A stretch of DNA of 64,000 nt from Streptomyces sp. TG1A-60 (lineage in GTDB: Bacteria > Actinomycetota > Actinomycetes > Streptomycetales > Streptomycetaceae): assembly GCF_037201975.1 (NCBI RefSeq), contig NZ_CP147520.1, positions 868,001-932,000 of the forward strand, written 5' to 3'. Below are positions 25,351 to 36,411 of the stretch, piece after piece. Made by a program: the position numbers and the translations under genes. Positions within the stretch are counted from its first letter, which is position 1; each line of letters opens with the position of its first letter. Under the pieces are notes generated by a model that was not told where the DNA came from, made no database searches, and saw only the letters and a list, made by a program, of their open reading frames with translations.

Positions 25351-27135
25351 TCAGTCGCGCCGATGGCCGATCGGGTCACCTTCGGTCTCCGTGCCCTGAC
25401 CGGGGCCGACCCGGATCTCGAAGTCGCCGTCGTAACGCCTGTGGCCCTCGATGACGGCGAGTTCGACCGCCTCGGAGGCCATCTCCTCGCGGACGATCAC
25501 CGGGTCCCGGCGCAGGTCGCGCATCAACGCGACGCACATCCCGGTCATGACCAGGACGAACGGCGCGGCGGCCAGGATCGTGAGGTTCTGCAGGCCCGTG
25601 AGGGCGTCGCCCTGGCCGCTGCCGACGAGCAGCATGATGGCGGCGACGGCTCCGGTGACGACGCCCCAGAAGACGACGACGAAACGGCCGGGTTCGAGCG
25701 CGCCGCGCTGGGAGAGCGTTCCCATGACGATGGACGCGGCGTCGGCGCCGGAGACGAAGAAGATGCCGACCAGGATCATCACGAGCAGGCTGGAGACCGT
25801 GGCGATGGGGAACTCGTGCAGAACGGCGAAGAGTTGGCCCTCCGGGGTCGACTCCTCACCGAGCCGCCCCTGCTCCTGCAGCTTCATCGCCGTGCCGCCG
25901 AAGACCGCGAACCAGACGAGGCTGACCGAGCTGGGGACGAGGATGACGCCGCCGATGAACTGGCGGATGGTGCGCCCGCGGCTGATGCGGGCGATGAACA
26001 TGCCGACGAAGGGCGTCCAGGAGATCCACCACGCCCAGTAGAAAACGGTCCAGGAGCTGAGCCAGTCGGCCACGCCCTCGCCCCCGGACACCTCGGTGCG
26101 GCCCGCGAGTTGGGGCAGATCACCGAGGTAGGCGAAGATCGAGGTCGGCAGCAGGTCGAGGACCAGGATGGTGGGGCCGGCGACGAAGACGAACACGGCG
26201 AGCAGCAGGGCCAGCACCATGTTGGTGTTGGACAGCCACTGGATGCCCTTCTCCACACCGGAGACGGCGGAGGCCACGAACGCCAGGGTCAGGACGGCGA
26301 TGATGGCGACGAGCAGGCCGGTGCTCACCGTGCTCATCCAGTCCAGCTCCTGGAAGCCGGAGCCGATCTGGAGTGCGCCGAGGCCGAGGGAGGCCGCCGA
26401 GCCGAAGATCGTGGCGACGATCGCGAGGATGTCGATGACCCGGCCGCCGGTGCCGTTTGCGTGCTTCTCGCCGATCAGCGGGGTGAAGACGGCGCTGATG
26501 GTCTGGCGGCGCTTCTTGCGGAAGGTGCTGTAGGCGATGGCCAGGCCGACCACCGCGTAGATAGCCCAGGGGTGCAGCGTCCAGTGGAAGAGGGTGGTCG
26601 CCATCGCCCCTTCCATGCGCTCGCCGGAACCCTCGGGGTTCGTGCCCGGCGGAGGCGAGGTGTAGTGGGCGATGGGCTCGCTGACGCCGTAGAACATCAG
26701 GCCGATGCCCATGCCGGCGCTGAACATCATGGCCACCCACGACACCGTGCGGAACTCGGGCTTCTCGCCCTCGACCCCGAGGTGGATCCGGCCGTAGCGG
26801 CTCATCGCCAGCCACAGGGCGAAGATCACGAAACAGGAGGCGGCCAGCATGAAGGCCCAGCCACCGTTGTGGATCAGGCCGCTCAGCAGCTTCCCGGAGG
26901 CGGCTTCGAGCGAGTCGGTCGCGATGGCGCCCCAGAGCACGAAGGCCGAGGTCAGTACGGCCGTCACGCCGAACACAACGCGATCGGTCTGGGGCCGCCC
27001 GCCGCCGGGGAGACCCGCCTCCGAACCTGGAAGCGCGCCTCCCCCTGAGAGGCGGTGCGATGATCGTGCGTCACAGGTGGAACCTTTCCGCGAGTGGCTG
27101 GAGCTGACTTTCTCCTGCCCAGGAACCCTTACCAC
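25351..27135 (-). CDS. BCCT family transporter (glycine betaine/choline/carnitine type)
   Basis: About 594 aa, twelve predicted membrane spans. Family motifs MFSAGMGIGLMFYGVSEPIA near 140 and YWAWWISWTPFVGMFIARIS near 370 with GRTIRQF following. Imports compatible solutes with Na+ or H+. The long cytosolic C-tail may sense osmolarity. Start uncertain: the frame runs to TTG 27165, but that codon lies inside a palindrome, so GTG 27135 (12 bases after AAAGGA) is preferred. The first 50 or so residues are low-complexity and unlike the family, so a still later start or a small frame change near the 5' end is possible. Confidence 0.85.
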   Translation of the reverse strand: MVRVPGQEKVSSSHSRKGSTCDARSSHRLSGGGALPGSEAGLPGGGRPQTDRVVFGVTAVLTSAFVLWGAIATDSLEAASGKLLSGLIHNGGWAFMLAASCFVIFALWLAMSRYGRIHLGVEGEKPEFRTVSWVAMMFSAGMGIGLMFYGVSEPIAHYTSPPPGTNPEGSGERMEGAMATTLFHWTLHPWAIYAVVGLAIAYSTFRKKRRQTISAVFTPLIGEKHANGTGGRVIDILAIVATIFGSAASLGLGALQIGSGFQELDWMSTVSTGLLVAIIAVLTLAFVASAVSGVEKGIQWLSNTNMVLALLLAVFVFVAGPTILVLDLLPTSIFAYLGDLPQLAGRTEVSGGEGVADWLSSWTVFYWAWWISWTPFVGMFIARISRGRTIRQFIGGVILVPSSVSLVWFAVFGGTAMKLQEQGRLGEESTPEGQLFAVLHEFPIATVSSLLVMILVGIFFVSGADAASIVMGTLSQRGALEPGRFVVVFWGVVTGAVAAIMLLVGSGQGDALTGLQNLTILAAAPFVLVMTGMCVALMRDLRRDPVIVREEMASEAVELAVIEGHRRYDGDFEIRVGPGQGTETEGDPIGHRRD

Positions 27136-27619
27136 ATGTGACGTTGATCCTTTCTTGTTCAACAAGTGATGTGGAGGTCCCCACCGTCACGCGGTACGGC
27201 GCCCGCTCGTCGGGCAGGAGCGGGACGAGCGTGCGCAATTGCTGACGCGGCGGTACGAGTACGCCGTCACCGTCTCTTTCCGGCCGCACCCGCCCGCCGT
27301 GCAGGGCCGGCTTGTCCGCGAACTCCCCCTACCGCTGTGCGGTGAGCCGGTAGCCGCAGGGCGAGTCCTGGATCACCTCGACGGGCTCGGCCGGGTCGTT
27401 GTCGGCGCCGCCGACGTGGACCGGGCCGGTGTCGCGCAAGCCGGCCAGACGGGCGCGCACGTCGCCGCCTCGACCCGTCGGCCACATACGTCCGCGAGGC
27501 CGAACAGACCCTTCAGGGCGGGGAGCCGGGAGTTCACCCGGCGCGGGTTGTCGGCCGGGTGCCGAGAACAGAGGTGCGGCGAGGGCGGTGGCGATCAGCG
27601 TCGCGATCCGGGCCCTCAT
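27071..27619 (-). pseudogene. Small secreted protein with an in-frame TAG
   Basis: ATG 27619 overlaps the S15-peptidase stop in an ATGA junction, so translation coupling is expected. The product starts with a signal peptide ([20 protein letters not shown]), has [20 protein letters not shown] and [12 protein letters not shown], then TAG at 27329-27331. The same frame continues GEFADKPALHGGR ... LRTLVPLLPDERAPYRVTVG with normal codon bias. It looks like one gene with a nonsense codon (or a base error) rather than two. Its 3' end runs into the BCCT promoter region. Function unknown. Confidence 0.5.
27154..27166. promoter_or_regulatory. 13-bp palindrome before the BCCT gene (candidate operator)
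   Basis: CTTGTTCAACAAG is symmetric around position 27160 and AT-rich against the background. It lies about 20 bp upstream of the preferred transporter start. A MarR- or GntR-type repressor site is the likely reading; no such regulator gene is adjacent. Confidence 0.55.
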
Positions 27620-29580
27620 ACGCCGGCGCCCGGAACGCGCGCCGCCCTGCTCGGGTCGCGTACGCCGTCGAGGACGGAGTCCGCGAGCGTGCCGGCGGTG
27701 CCCGAGGTCGCCTTCGCGAAGGCGGCGGCGCCGCCGACCAGCGGGACCTTCGCAAAGGTGCGCCTGAGGTCGATGGTCAGGGTCGGTGTGCCAGACGGCG
27801 GGTCGATGAGGTCCTCGTCGGTGCCCGCGACGATCAGCGCGAGACGGTGGCCCGCCGGGACGACGTGGTCGCTCGCGTGCAGATCGAGGGTGATCGTGTA
27901 CGGCCTGCCGGGCGTGAGCGGGGCTCCCGTGCCGGAGGAGTGGTTGCCGAGGTCGGCCCAGCCGCGGCTGAAGATCGTGTAGTCGACGTCGGCCGTCTTC
28001 GTCCCGGTCTCCCGGAAGCAGGAGCTGTCGCCGGTGGTGCTCAGGCCCCAGCAGTTGCGCTCGGTGAGGGTGGTGATGCCCTCCCCCGCGGTCGCGTAGT
28101 CACGGATGGTGTCCGGACCGAGGTCCACGAGGACCGCCGAGAGGTGGGCGGTGGAGGTGGTGGGCGTGGCGGTGACAGTCACCTCGGAGGAGCCGGACAG
28201 CCGAAGGTCCCGGGTGAGCGGCCGGGTGACGAAGCCCGCCTTGTCGGGGGTGGACCTGTCGATGTGCGCGGCCCAGTCGGTCTCGCTCCGCGCCGGGTCG
28301 TCGGTGAAGGTCTCGGTGCCGGTCCGCTTGCGCAGGCCGAGGGTGCCGACGCCCGGCTCGCTGCCCTCGGCCGGGCGGAGGGTCGTGGTCCGCGTGGCGC
28401 GCGGCGGCCAGACCGTGGACGTCTCCCACTGGTCCGGGTGGCGTTCGATGTCGGCCATGGGCTCGTCGTCGATGCCGTTGTCGTAACCGAGGAGTTCGTG
28501 GTCGAACCAGCGGTGCAGGGTATCCACCCACGTGGCGCGCCGGAAGTCGAACGGGTCCACGTGGCCGACCTGGGAGAGCCAGATCTTGCGCTCGACGCCG
28601 TGCTGCGCGAGGGCGTCCCACCACTGGCCGAAGTGCTTGGGGCGGACGTTGAGGTCCTGCTGCCCGTGGATGACGAAGACGCTGGCGTCGATCTTTTGGA
28701 CGTCCTTGACGTAGTCGCGCTCGGTCCACAGCGGGGTCCGGTCGCCGGTGCGCGGGGCGCCGTCGACGAGTTCCTGCTGGACGGCTCCGCACCTGGCGCG
28801 GGCGTCGGGGCTCTCGACGTAGTGGGAGAGCCATTCGGGGCCCGAGTTGTAGAGGGGGGCGCCCTGGGCGAAGTAGTAGTCGTACCAGGAGGAGATCGCG
28901 CCGATGGGGACGATGGTCTCCAGGCCCTCGACTCCGGTGGCGGCCACGCCGTTGGCGACGGTGCCGTCGTAGCTCTTGCCGATCATGCCGGTCCTGCCGT
29001 TGGTCCAGCCGGCCGTGGCCCTGGTCGTGCCGGTGCGGGTGGTGTACGCCTTGCCGCGACCGCCCAGCCAGTCGACGACGGCCTTGGCCGACTGGATGTC
29101 GGAGCGCCCGCCGACGTCGACACAGCCGTCGGAACGGTTGGTTCCGGCGAGGTCGACGGCGACGAAGGCGTAGCCGCGGGGCACGAAGTAGTTGTCGTAG
29201 AACAGCGGCATCTGCACGATGTCGCCGTTCGCGTCGTACGTCTTGCGCTGTCCCTCGTTGCCGCGTCCACAGCAGGAGTAGTACGGGCTGGCGTCCATGA
29301 TCACGGGTATCTTGAGGCCCCGCCGGTCGGGTTCACTTGGGCGGACGATGTCGACGGCGACCCGGTCCGTACGGCCGTCGCGGTCACCGTCGAGCCCGGT
29401 GTCCACCCAGACGGCCTCACGGATGGCCCTGTCGTACGAGTAGACCGGCTGGCTCTTGCGGGGCGTCGGGGTGGCGGCGACCGCCGGGGTGAGGAAGCCG
29501 GCCGTGAGGGCGGCGGCCGTGGCCGCCGTCGCGAGCGATCTCCAGGTCGTGAAGCGTGTGCGTCGCACTGGTATCGGCAT
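27616..29580 (-). CDS. Secreted Xaa-Pro dipeptidyl-peptidase (S15 family)
   Basis: 654 aa. Signal peptide with RR then a hydrophobic stretch ([20 protein letters not shown]). Catalytic elements: Ser in [16 protein letters not shown] near 205, Asp in [15 protein letters not shown] near 310, His in [10 protein letters not shown] near 340; [14 protein letters not shown] near 98 is typical. The C-terminal jelly-roll part ([20 protein letters not shown] to [20 protein letters not shown]) completes the family architecture. Releases X-Pro dipeptides from peptide N-termini outside the cell. Followed by the small secreted protein gene in one transcript. Confidence 0.9.
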   Translation of the reverse strand: MPIPVRRTRFTTWRSLATAATAAALTAGFLTPAVAATPTPRKSQPVYSYDRAIREAVWVDTGLDGDRDGRTDRVAVDIVRPSEPDRRGLKIPVIMDASPYYSCCGRGNEGQRKTYDANGDIVQMPLFYDNYFVPRGYAFVAVDLAGTNRSDGCVDVGGRSDIQSAKAVVDWLGGRGKAYTTRTGTTRATAGWTNGRTGMIGKSYDGTVANGVAATGVEGLETIVPIGAISSWYDYYFAQGAPLYNSGPEWLSHYVESPDARARCGAVQQELVDGAPRTGDRTPLWTERDYVKDVQKIDASVFVIHGQQDLNVRPKHFGQWWDALAQHGVERKIWLSQVGHVDPFDFRRATWVDTLHRWFDHELLGYDNGIDDEPMADIERHPDQWETSTVWPPRATRTTTLRPAEGSEPGVGTLGLRKRTGTETFTDDPARSETDWAAHIDRSTPDKAGFVTRPLTRDLRLSGSSEVTVTATPTTSTAHLSAVLVDLGPDTIRDYATAGEGITTLTERNCWGLSTTGDSSCFRETGTKTADVDYTIFSRGWADLGNHSSGTGAPLTPGRPYTITLDLHASDHVVPAGHRLALIVAGTDEDLIDPPSGTPTLTIDLRRTFAKVPLVGGAAAFAKATSGTAGTLADSVLDGVRDPSRAARVPGAGV

Positions 29581-29816
29581 GCGCGGACGGTACTGCGGTC
29601 AACTCCCGCGCAGAAGAGGCCCTTCTGCGGCTCGCGGGACTTCGGCCACGGTGTGGCCGGAAAGGAGCGTGGGGCTGGATGGCCCATGTCGGCCGAGGGG
29701 AGATCGTGTGACCGTGGCGGCCATGGACACGTCCGGGCTCACAGGGACTGCTCAGGCGCTGAAGGACTCGCGCGGAACCGTTCAAGCGTGCGGGTGGTGA
29801 CGGGCACCAGGAGTGT

Positions 29817-30293
29817 TCAGGGACGCGGGTGGACCTCGGCCTCGATGCGTTCGCCGACCACTCTGCTCGCCAGGTCCGAGGCCAACTCCGCGACGTAAGG
29901 GCGGAGTTCGGCCTCGGCCATGGCGCGGTCGGCGGCGAGGCGGGCGTGGCCCTCGGCGAGGAGGGCGGCGTACTGGAGCCGGCCGTCGGCGCGGGCCTCA
30001 GCGATCAGGGCGGCGCCCTCCTCGAAGGCGCGCCGACGGATGCGGGCGGCCTCGTGGCGGGCGTCGGCCAGAACCCCGGCCACCTCGGCCTGTTTGGTCC
30101 GCGCCTGCTCCCGCACGGCTTCGGCATGCGCCTCCGCTCCCTTGGTCGCGGCCTCACGTGCGTCCAGGACCCGCTGGAACCGGGGCAGTAGGCGGACGAA
30201 GAAGAGGAACACGAGCGCGAACAGCACCGACGCGACGACGAGTCCTTCGACCGGCGGGTTCAACGGGCCGATGTCCATCGGGAGGAGGTCCAT
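29817..30293 (-). CDS. Orphan ATP synthase F0 subunit b-like protein
   Basis: 158 aa. One N-terminal membrane span (GLVVASVLFALVFLFFVRLL) then a long charged coiled-coil (REAATKGAEAHAEAVREQAR, RIRRRAFEEGAALIAEARAD). This is the architecture of subunit b, the peripheral stalk, but there are no other atp genes here. I recall stand-alone b-like genes in Streptomyces; function unknown. ATG 30293 lacks a clear ribosome site; ATG six codons later is the alternative. Confidence 0.7.
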   Translation of the reverse strand: MDLLPMDIGPLNPPVEGLVVASVLFALVFLFFVRLLPRFQRVLDAREAATKGAEAHAEAVREQARTKQAEVAGVLADARHEAARIRRRAFEEGAALIAEARADGRLQYAALLAEGHARLAADRAMAEAELRPYVAELASDLASRVVGERIEAEVHPRP

Positions 30294-30501
30294 ACCGGTG
30301 ACCTACCCGCCCCCGCACACGGGGTACCTCCCTCGGCCAGGGATCAGTCCCCGTGGTCGTTACGGGGACACCCCCGCCGTACCGGCCGTGCCGATGCCCC
30401 TCCGGGCCGACCTGGACGAACTGACGTCACCGTCCCGGGCGGCGCCGGCGATCGCCCTCTGCCGAGGTTTCCCGGCACTGGTGGGACAGCGATACTGCTG
30501 T

Positions 30502-30800
30502 ATGACGACCGACACCGGAGAGATCGTCCTCACCGTCGACGAGTTGTCCGCGCGGGCGGTCACGGTGCGTACGGTCCGCTTCTGCAGCACCAGGGGCCTG
30601 TTGCCGCCGCCGGTGATCGGTCCGCGCCGGGTCGGTCGCCACGGGGCGGTCGCCGAACGCGACCCCAGGCCGTGAAGCCCCTCTCCGCCCACATGCGACC
30701 GCTCGTCACGCAGACCCTGTTGACGACCCTTCAGCCTTCTCTGAGGGAGGAACTCCGGCAGTGGCTGGAGAAGTGGGCGAACCGGAAGATTTCAAGTCCA
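30502..30800 (+). pseudogene. MerR-family regulator remnant
   Basis: The first about 40 codons read ETVLTVDELSARA then VTVRTVRFCSTRGLLPPPVI, the DNA-binding start of a MerR protein. The frame closes at 30675, and a second frame from about 30672 reads RPLVTQTLLTTLQPSLREEL with RQWLEKW, which resembles a MerR-type C-terminal tail. The sensing middle is missing and the frames do not match, so the gene is dead. Confidence 0.55.
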
Positions 30801-30816
30801 GTCAGACGTTGCGATG

Positions 30817-31160
30817 CTATGAGCTCTGTGGTGCGGGTTCCCTGCGCTTGGCGGGATCGTTGATCCACGCCTTCTGAGGTATCTCGGGCGGAGTGGGGCG
30901 GCGGCCGAAGCGTGCGGGGTGGCGGGTGTAGGCCGCGGCCAGGGCCCCGGCATCCCGGGCGGCCGCCACTCCTTGACGTGCGAGTGGTAGAGCCGTTCCC
31001 GGCGCAGGACCGCACCCTTTTCATTCCTGGGCACGGCGTCGTACTCGGCGACGATCCGCAGTTTGTGCTCCGAGGTGAAGGTACGGCGCTTCGGCCTCGG
31101 TGCCGGGTCGGACCCGACGGGCTCAGTGCCTGGGCATAGGGGGCGGTTCTCCTGTCGTGC
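30817..31160 (-). pseudogene. IS3-type transposase OrfA remnant
   Basis: Minus-strand frame reads RQENRPLCPGTEPVGSD then PRPKRRTFTSEHKLRIVAEY, DAVPRNEKGAVLRRERLYHS and HVKEWR, the HTH of IS3-family OrfA. A 1-base shift near 30967 moves the continuation (AARDAGALAAAYTRHPARFG, PPEIPQKAWINDPAKRREPA) to another frame, ending TAG at 30817. No OrfB and no clear terminal repeats remain. Confidence 0.65.
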
Positions 31161-31243
31161 CCTCTCAGGCTAACCCCGCAGAGCGGGACGTCTCACCCAA
31201 GGCTGGCAGAGAGGGAACGGGCCGGCGCAGGACGGCCGCTGAG

Positions 31244-31294
31244 CCTGACGTTCAACCCCGACAAGAGACGATCTTGTCGGGGTTGAACGTCAGG
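31244..31294. terminator. Perfect 22-bp hairpin beyond fadB
   Basis: Arms 31244-31265 and 31273-31294 are exact complements (core GACGTTCAACCCCGAC) with a 7-nt loop. GGCGCAGG-like flanks on both sides extend it with bulges. It lies about 80 bp past the fadB stop, so it is a likely terminator. A dispersed palindromic repeat is also possible. Confidence 0.7.
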
Positions 31295-31371
31295 CGGCCT
31301 GCGCCGTGGACGTCCACGGGTGGGTGGGGAGGGCCGGTCGCGCGGTTCCCCACTCACCCGCATCCGCGGGG

Positions 31372-33546
31372 TCACCCGTCCCCGAACCGCTCCCCCCTCT
31401 CCGCCTTCTCCACCAGCAGGGCCGGCGGGGTGAAACGATCGCCGTAGCGGTCGGCGAGTTCTCGTGCGCGGATGACGAAACCCGCGAGGCCGCCCTCGTA
31501 GCCGTTGATGTACTGCAGGACGCCACCGGTCCAGCCGGGGAAGCCGATGCCGAAGAGGGAGCCGATGTTGGCGTCGGGGACGGAGGTCAGCACTCCCTCC
31601 TCCAGGAGCCGGACGGTCTCCAGGGCCTCCGAGAAGAGCATGCGCTCCTGCATGTCCCGGAAGGGGATCCGGTACCCCGGCTCGGTGAAGTGCTCGCGCA
31701 GGCCGGGCCAGAGCCTGGCGCGGCGGCCGTCGGGACCGTAGTCGTAGAACCCGGCGCCACCGCTGCGGCCCGCGCGGCCGTACTCGTCGACCATGCGGTC
31801 GATGACGGCCTCGGCGGGGTGGGCGACCCACGTGCCGCCCGCCTCCTCGACGGCCCGTCGGGACTCCGCGCGGATCTTGCGGGGCAGTGTGAGGGTCAGC
31901 TCGTCCATGAGGGAGAGGACCTTGGCGGGGTAACCCGCCTGGGCCGCCGCCTGCTCGACGGACGCCGGCTCGATGCCCTCGCCGACCATCGCGACACCCT
32001 CGTTGAGGAAATGGCCGATGACACGGGAGGTGAAGAAGCCTCGTGAGTCGTTGACGACGATCGGGGTCTTCCTGATCTGGCGGACTAGGTCGAAGGCGCG
32101 GGCCAGGGCCTCGTCGCCCGTCTGTACGCCCTTGATGATCTCTACCAGCGGCATCTTGTCGACGGGCGAGAAGAAGTGCAGGCCGATGAAGTCGGACTGG
32201 CGGGCGACCCCCTTGGCGAGCTCGGTGATGGGGAGGGTCGATGTGTTGCTGCACAGGAGGGCGTCCGGTGCCACCACCGTCTCGATCTGCTGGAAGACCT
32301 CGTGCTTGAGTTCGGTGTTCTCGAAGACGGCCTCGATGACGGCGTCGCAGCCCGCGAGGTCGGCCGGGTCGGCGGTGGGGATGATGCGGGCCAGGAGGGC
32401 GTCGGCCTTCTCCTGGGTGGTGCGGCCCCTGGACACCGCCTTCGCGCAGAGCTTCTCCGCGTAGCCCTTGCCCTTCGCCGCCGCTTCGAGGGACACGTCC
32501 TTGAGGACGACCTCGATGCCCGCGCGGGCGCACGAGTACGCGATGCCCGCGCCCATCATGCCGGCGCCGAGCACGGCGGCCTTGCGGACCTGGCGGGGCT
32601 CGATGCCCCTGGGGCGGCTCGCGCCGGAGTTGACGGCCTGGAGGTCGAAGAAGAAGGCCTGGATCATGTTCTTCGAGGTCTGCCCGGCGGCCAGTTCCAC
32701 GAAGTAGCGGGCTTCGACGACCTGGGCGGTCTCGAAGTCGACCTGGGCGCCCTCGACGGCGGCGGCGAGGATGTTGCGCGGCGCCGGATAGGGGGCGCCG
32801 CCCGTCTGCTTGCGCAGGGTGGCCGGGAAGGCGGGCAGATTCGCCGCGAACCCGGGGTGGGCGGGGGTGCCGCCGGGGATGCGGTAGCCGGGCTCGTCCC
32901 AGGGCTGCCGCGACTCGGGGTTGGCGTCGATGAAGGCGCGGGCCTTGTCCATCAACTCGTCCTGCGTGGCGGCCACTTCGTGGATGAGGCCGTTCTGCAG
33001 GGCGCGCCTCGGGGTGTACTGGGTGCCCTGGAGCAGCACCTTCAGCAGGGCGTCGGCGATGCCCAGCAGCCGTACGGTACGGACGACGCCGCCGCCTCCG
33101 GGCAGCAGGCCGAGAGTGACCTCGGGGCAGCCGATCTTGGAGCCGGGGGTGTCGAGGGCGATGCGGTGGTGGCAGGCGAGGGCCAGTTCGTAACCGCCGC
33201 CCAGGGCCGCGCCGTTGAGCGCCGCGACGACCGGCTTGCCCAGGGTCTCGATGCGCCGCAGGTGGCGCTTGATCTCCAGGCCGCCGTCGAACAGCTGCCG
33301 CGCGGTGTCGGGGGTGACCCGGATGAGGTCGCGGAGGTCACCGCCGGCGAAGAAGGTCTTCTTGGCGGAGGTGATGATGACGCCGCGGATGGTGTCCCGC
33401 TCGGCCTCCAGACGGTCGGTGGTCACCGCGAGGGAATCGCGGAACGCCTGGTTCATGGTGTTCGCGGACTGGTTCGGGTCGTCGAGGACGAGGGTGACGA
33501 GGCCCGTGCGGTCCTGTTCCCAGCGGATGGTTGTGCTGTCGGTCAT
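31372..33546 (-). CDS. fadB: Fatty-acid oxidation multifunctional enzyme (enoyl-CoA hydratase / 3-hydroxyacyl-CoA dehydrogenase)
   Basis: 724 aa. N-terminal crotonase domain (KKTFFAGGDLRDLIRV near 65, LNGAALGGGYELALACHHRI near 112, IGCPEVTLGLLPGGGG near 140). The central NAD-binding dehydrogenase starts at AAVLGAGMMGAGIAYSCARA near 325 with NTSTLPITELA and GLHFFSPVDKMPLVEII. C-terminal dehydrogenase domains end GFPGWTGGVLQYINGYEGG. ATG 33546 follows GGAG. It works with the thiolase encoded upstream to run beta-oxidation, separated from it by the 167-bp repeat. Confidence 0.93.
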   Translation of the reverse strand: MTDSTTIRWEQDRTGLVTLVLDDPNQSANTMNQAFRDSLAVTTDRLEAERDTIRGVIITSAKKTFFAGGDLRDLIRVTPDTARQLFDGGLEIKRHLRRIETLGKPVVAALNGAALGGGYELALACHHRIALDTPGSKIGCPEVTLGLLPGGGGVVRTVRLLGIADALLKVLLQGTQYTPRRALQNGLIHEVAATQDELMDKARAFIDANPESRQPWDEPGYRIPGGTPAHPGFAANLPAFPATLRKQTGGAPYPAPRNILAAAVEGAQVDFETAQVVEARYFVELAAGQTSKNMIQAFFFDLQAVNSGASRPRGIEPRQVRKAAVLGAGMMGAGIAYSCARAGIEVVLKDVSLEAAAKGKGYAEKLCAKAVSRGRTTQEKADALLARIIPTADPADLAGCDAVIEAVFENTELKHEVFQQIETVVAPDALLCSNTSTLPITELAKGVARQSDFIGLHFFSPVDKMPLVEIIKGVQTGDEALARAFDLVRQIRKTPIVVNDSRGFFTSRVIGHFLNEGVAMVGEGIEPASVEQAAAQAGYPAKVLSLMDELTLTLPRKIRAESRRAVEEAGGTWVAHPAEAVIDRMVDEYGRAGRSGGAGFYDYGPDGRRARLWPGLREHFTEPGYRIPFRDMQERMLFSEALETVRLLEEGVLTSVPDANIGSLFGIGFPGWTGGVLQYINGYEGGLAGFVIRARELADRYGDRFTPPALLVEKAERGERFGDG

Positions 33547-33754
33547 GTGAGGGTCTCCGTGAGTGTCAGAGTCTTTGGCCGCCTGAGCACCAGAGCGTGT
33601 CTGCCGTTCAAGGAGCGGCGCCCGGTACCGGTGCGTGTCGGTGTGCCGGCCGGAAGTCCTCGTGCGGGGGACGTACCCGGGCCTCGGCCGGTGCGGCGAG
33701 AGGGCGTGCCGGGCGTCGCGACGGGGCGGACGTCGCCTGCCGCGCCACCGGGGC
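33547..33754. other. Non-coding stretch before fadB
   Basis: About 208 bp between the fadB start and the 167-bp repeat. It contains a weakly similar GTGCCGGGCGTCGCGAC segment that may be a diverged piece of the same repeat. Nothing else recognised. Confidence 0.4.
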
Positions 33755-33921
33755 GTGTTTCGAAAGCACCGTCGTCCGCCCGGAGGGCGGGGCTCGCGGC
33801 ATCCGGTGCGGTGCGTCGCGAGGCGGAGGGTCGCCCGCGTACCGGGCGTACGCGGGCGATCCCGACAACGCGGCGAGGTGCCGTGCCAGGCGTCGCGAAC
33901 CAGACGGGACGTTCGAGACAC
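33755..33921. repeat. 167-bp dispersed repeat, copy 1 (MITE/REP-like)
   Basis: Begins GTGTTTCGAA and ends TTCGAGACAC, a 10-bp terminal inverted repeat with one mismatch. It contains a perfect 12-bp hairpin (33831-33842 with 33848-33859). Copy 2 at 46429-46595 is the same length with seven differences counted by eye (about 96%). It ends two bases before the thiolase stop codon, so it may serve as 3' RNA structure. Confidence 0.85.
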
Positions 33922-33923
33922 AC

Positions 33924-35138
<1,215 letters not shown>

Positions 35139-35184
35139 GAGTCTGGCCTTTCGGGTGGCGGGAGGGAGGGCCCGAGGGCCGGTG

Positions 35185-36366
35185 TCAGTCGGTGTCCTTC
35201 GAGGAGGCGGCCGTCGGGGAGCCGTCCTGGAGGGAGGCGTCCGTCAGCAGGCCGGGTATGCCCCAGTCGTGGGCCACGTCCGCCGTGTCTGCGCCCGGCT
35301 GGGCGGGGCCGCCGCGGACCGAGGTGCGTGTGGCGGAGAAGCGGGGTGCGGGGGCGGGCTGGGTGATGCCGCCGAAGTCGGTGAAGGTGCCCCGGGCCGC
35401 GAGATGCGCGTGGTCCGGGGCCTCTCGCAACGACAGGACGGGGGCCACACAGGCGTCGGATCCTTCGAAGACGGCCGTCCACTCGTCCCTCGTACGGGTC
35501 CTGAAGCGGGCCGCGACCGTCTCACGCAGCTCGCTCCGGGCGGCCATGTCCTTACGGGCCGGGGCCCGGTCCTTGATGCCGAGGAGGTCGACGAACTCCT
35601 CGTAGAACCGCTGCTCAAGGGCGCCCACGGCGACGTACCGGCCGTCGGCCGTCTCGTAGGTGCCGTAGAAGGGGCAGCCGCCGTCGAGGAGGTTGGCGGC
35701 GCGGCGGTCCTGCCAGCCGCCGGCGGCGAGCATGCCGTGGATCATCGTGGAGAGGTGCGCGGTGCCGTCGACGATGGCCGCGTCCACGACCTGGCCGGCG
35801 CCGGTCGCGCGGGCGTGGTGGAGGGCGGCGAGGACGCCGACGACGAGGTAGAGCGAGCCGCCCGCGTAGTCGCCGAGGAGGTTGGCGGGGGCGACGGGCG
35901 GGGTGTCCGGGGCGCCGATCATGCCGAGGGCGCCGGTGAGGGCGATGTAGGCGATGTCGTGGCCGGCGCGCTGGGCGAGCGGGCCCTGCTGGCCCCAGCC
36001 GGTCATACGACCGTAGACGAGCTTCGGGTTGCGGGCGTGGCAGGCCTCGGGGCCGACGCCGAGGCGCTCGGCGACGCCCGGCCGGTAGCCCTCGATCAGG
36101 ATGTCGGCGCGTTCGGCCAGGTCGAGAGCGGTGTTCGGGCCGTCCGGGGACTTCAGGTCGACGATCACCGACCGCTTGTTGCGGTTGGTGACGTCGTACC
36201 GGGGGTTCACGGCGAGGCCCGCGCCGCCCGGCCGGTCGACGCGGACGACATCGGCGCCGAGGTCACCGAGGAGCATGGCGGCGAACGGTCCCGGGCCGAT
36301 GCCCGCGAGTTCGACGACGCGCACACCGGTGAGCGGGCCGTGCCCGGGCGTCTTCGCCACCGCCAT
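35185..36366 (-). CDS. Family III CoA-transferase / alpha-methylacyl-CoA racemase
   Basis: 393 aa CaiB/BaiF fold. [20 protein letters not shown] at the N-terminus, [20 protein letters not shown] near 60, [19 protein letters not shown] near 85, [20 protein letters not shown] with the expected His/Asp region near 125. The [19 protein letters not shown] start favours the racemase branch (MCR/AMACR), which interconverts 2-methylacyl-CoA epimers before beta-oxidation. ATG 36366 has GGAG nine bases upstream. Probably operonic with the thiolase and fadB. Confidence 0.87.
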   Translation of the reverse strand: MAVAKTPGHGPLTGVRVVELAGIGPGPFAAMLLGDLGADVVRVDRPGGAGLAVNPRYDVTNRNKRSVIVDLKSPDGPNTALDLAERADILIEGYRPGVAERLGVGPEACHARNPKLVYGRMTGWGQQGPLAQRAGHDIAYIALTGALGMIGAPDTPPVAPANLLGDYAGGSLYLVVGVLAALHHARATGAGQVVDAAIVDGTAHLSTMIHGMLAAGGWQDRRAANLLDGGCPFYGTYETADGRYVAVGALEQRFYEEFVDLLGIKDRAPARKDMAARSELRETVAARFRTRTRDEWTAVFEGSDACVAPVLSLREAPDHAHLAARGTFTDFGGITQPAPAPRFSATRTSVRGGPAQPGADTADVAHDWGIPGLLTDASLQDGSPTAASSKDTD

Positions 36367-36411
36367 CGCCCCCAGCTCCGTGACACACATGATGTGACAG
36401 CAGTGATGCTA

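Noticed and set aside
33543..33923. Open frames running through the 167-bp repeat as small genes
   Set aside because: Near-identical frames recur in the second copy because the DNA repeats; no ribosome sites and the hairpin structure explains the sequence.
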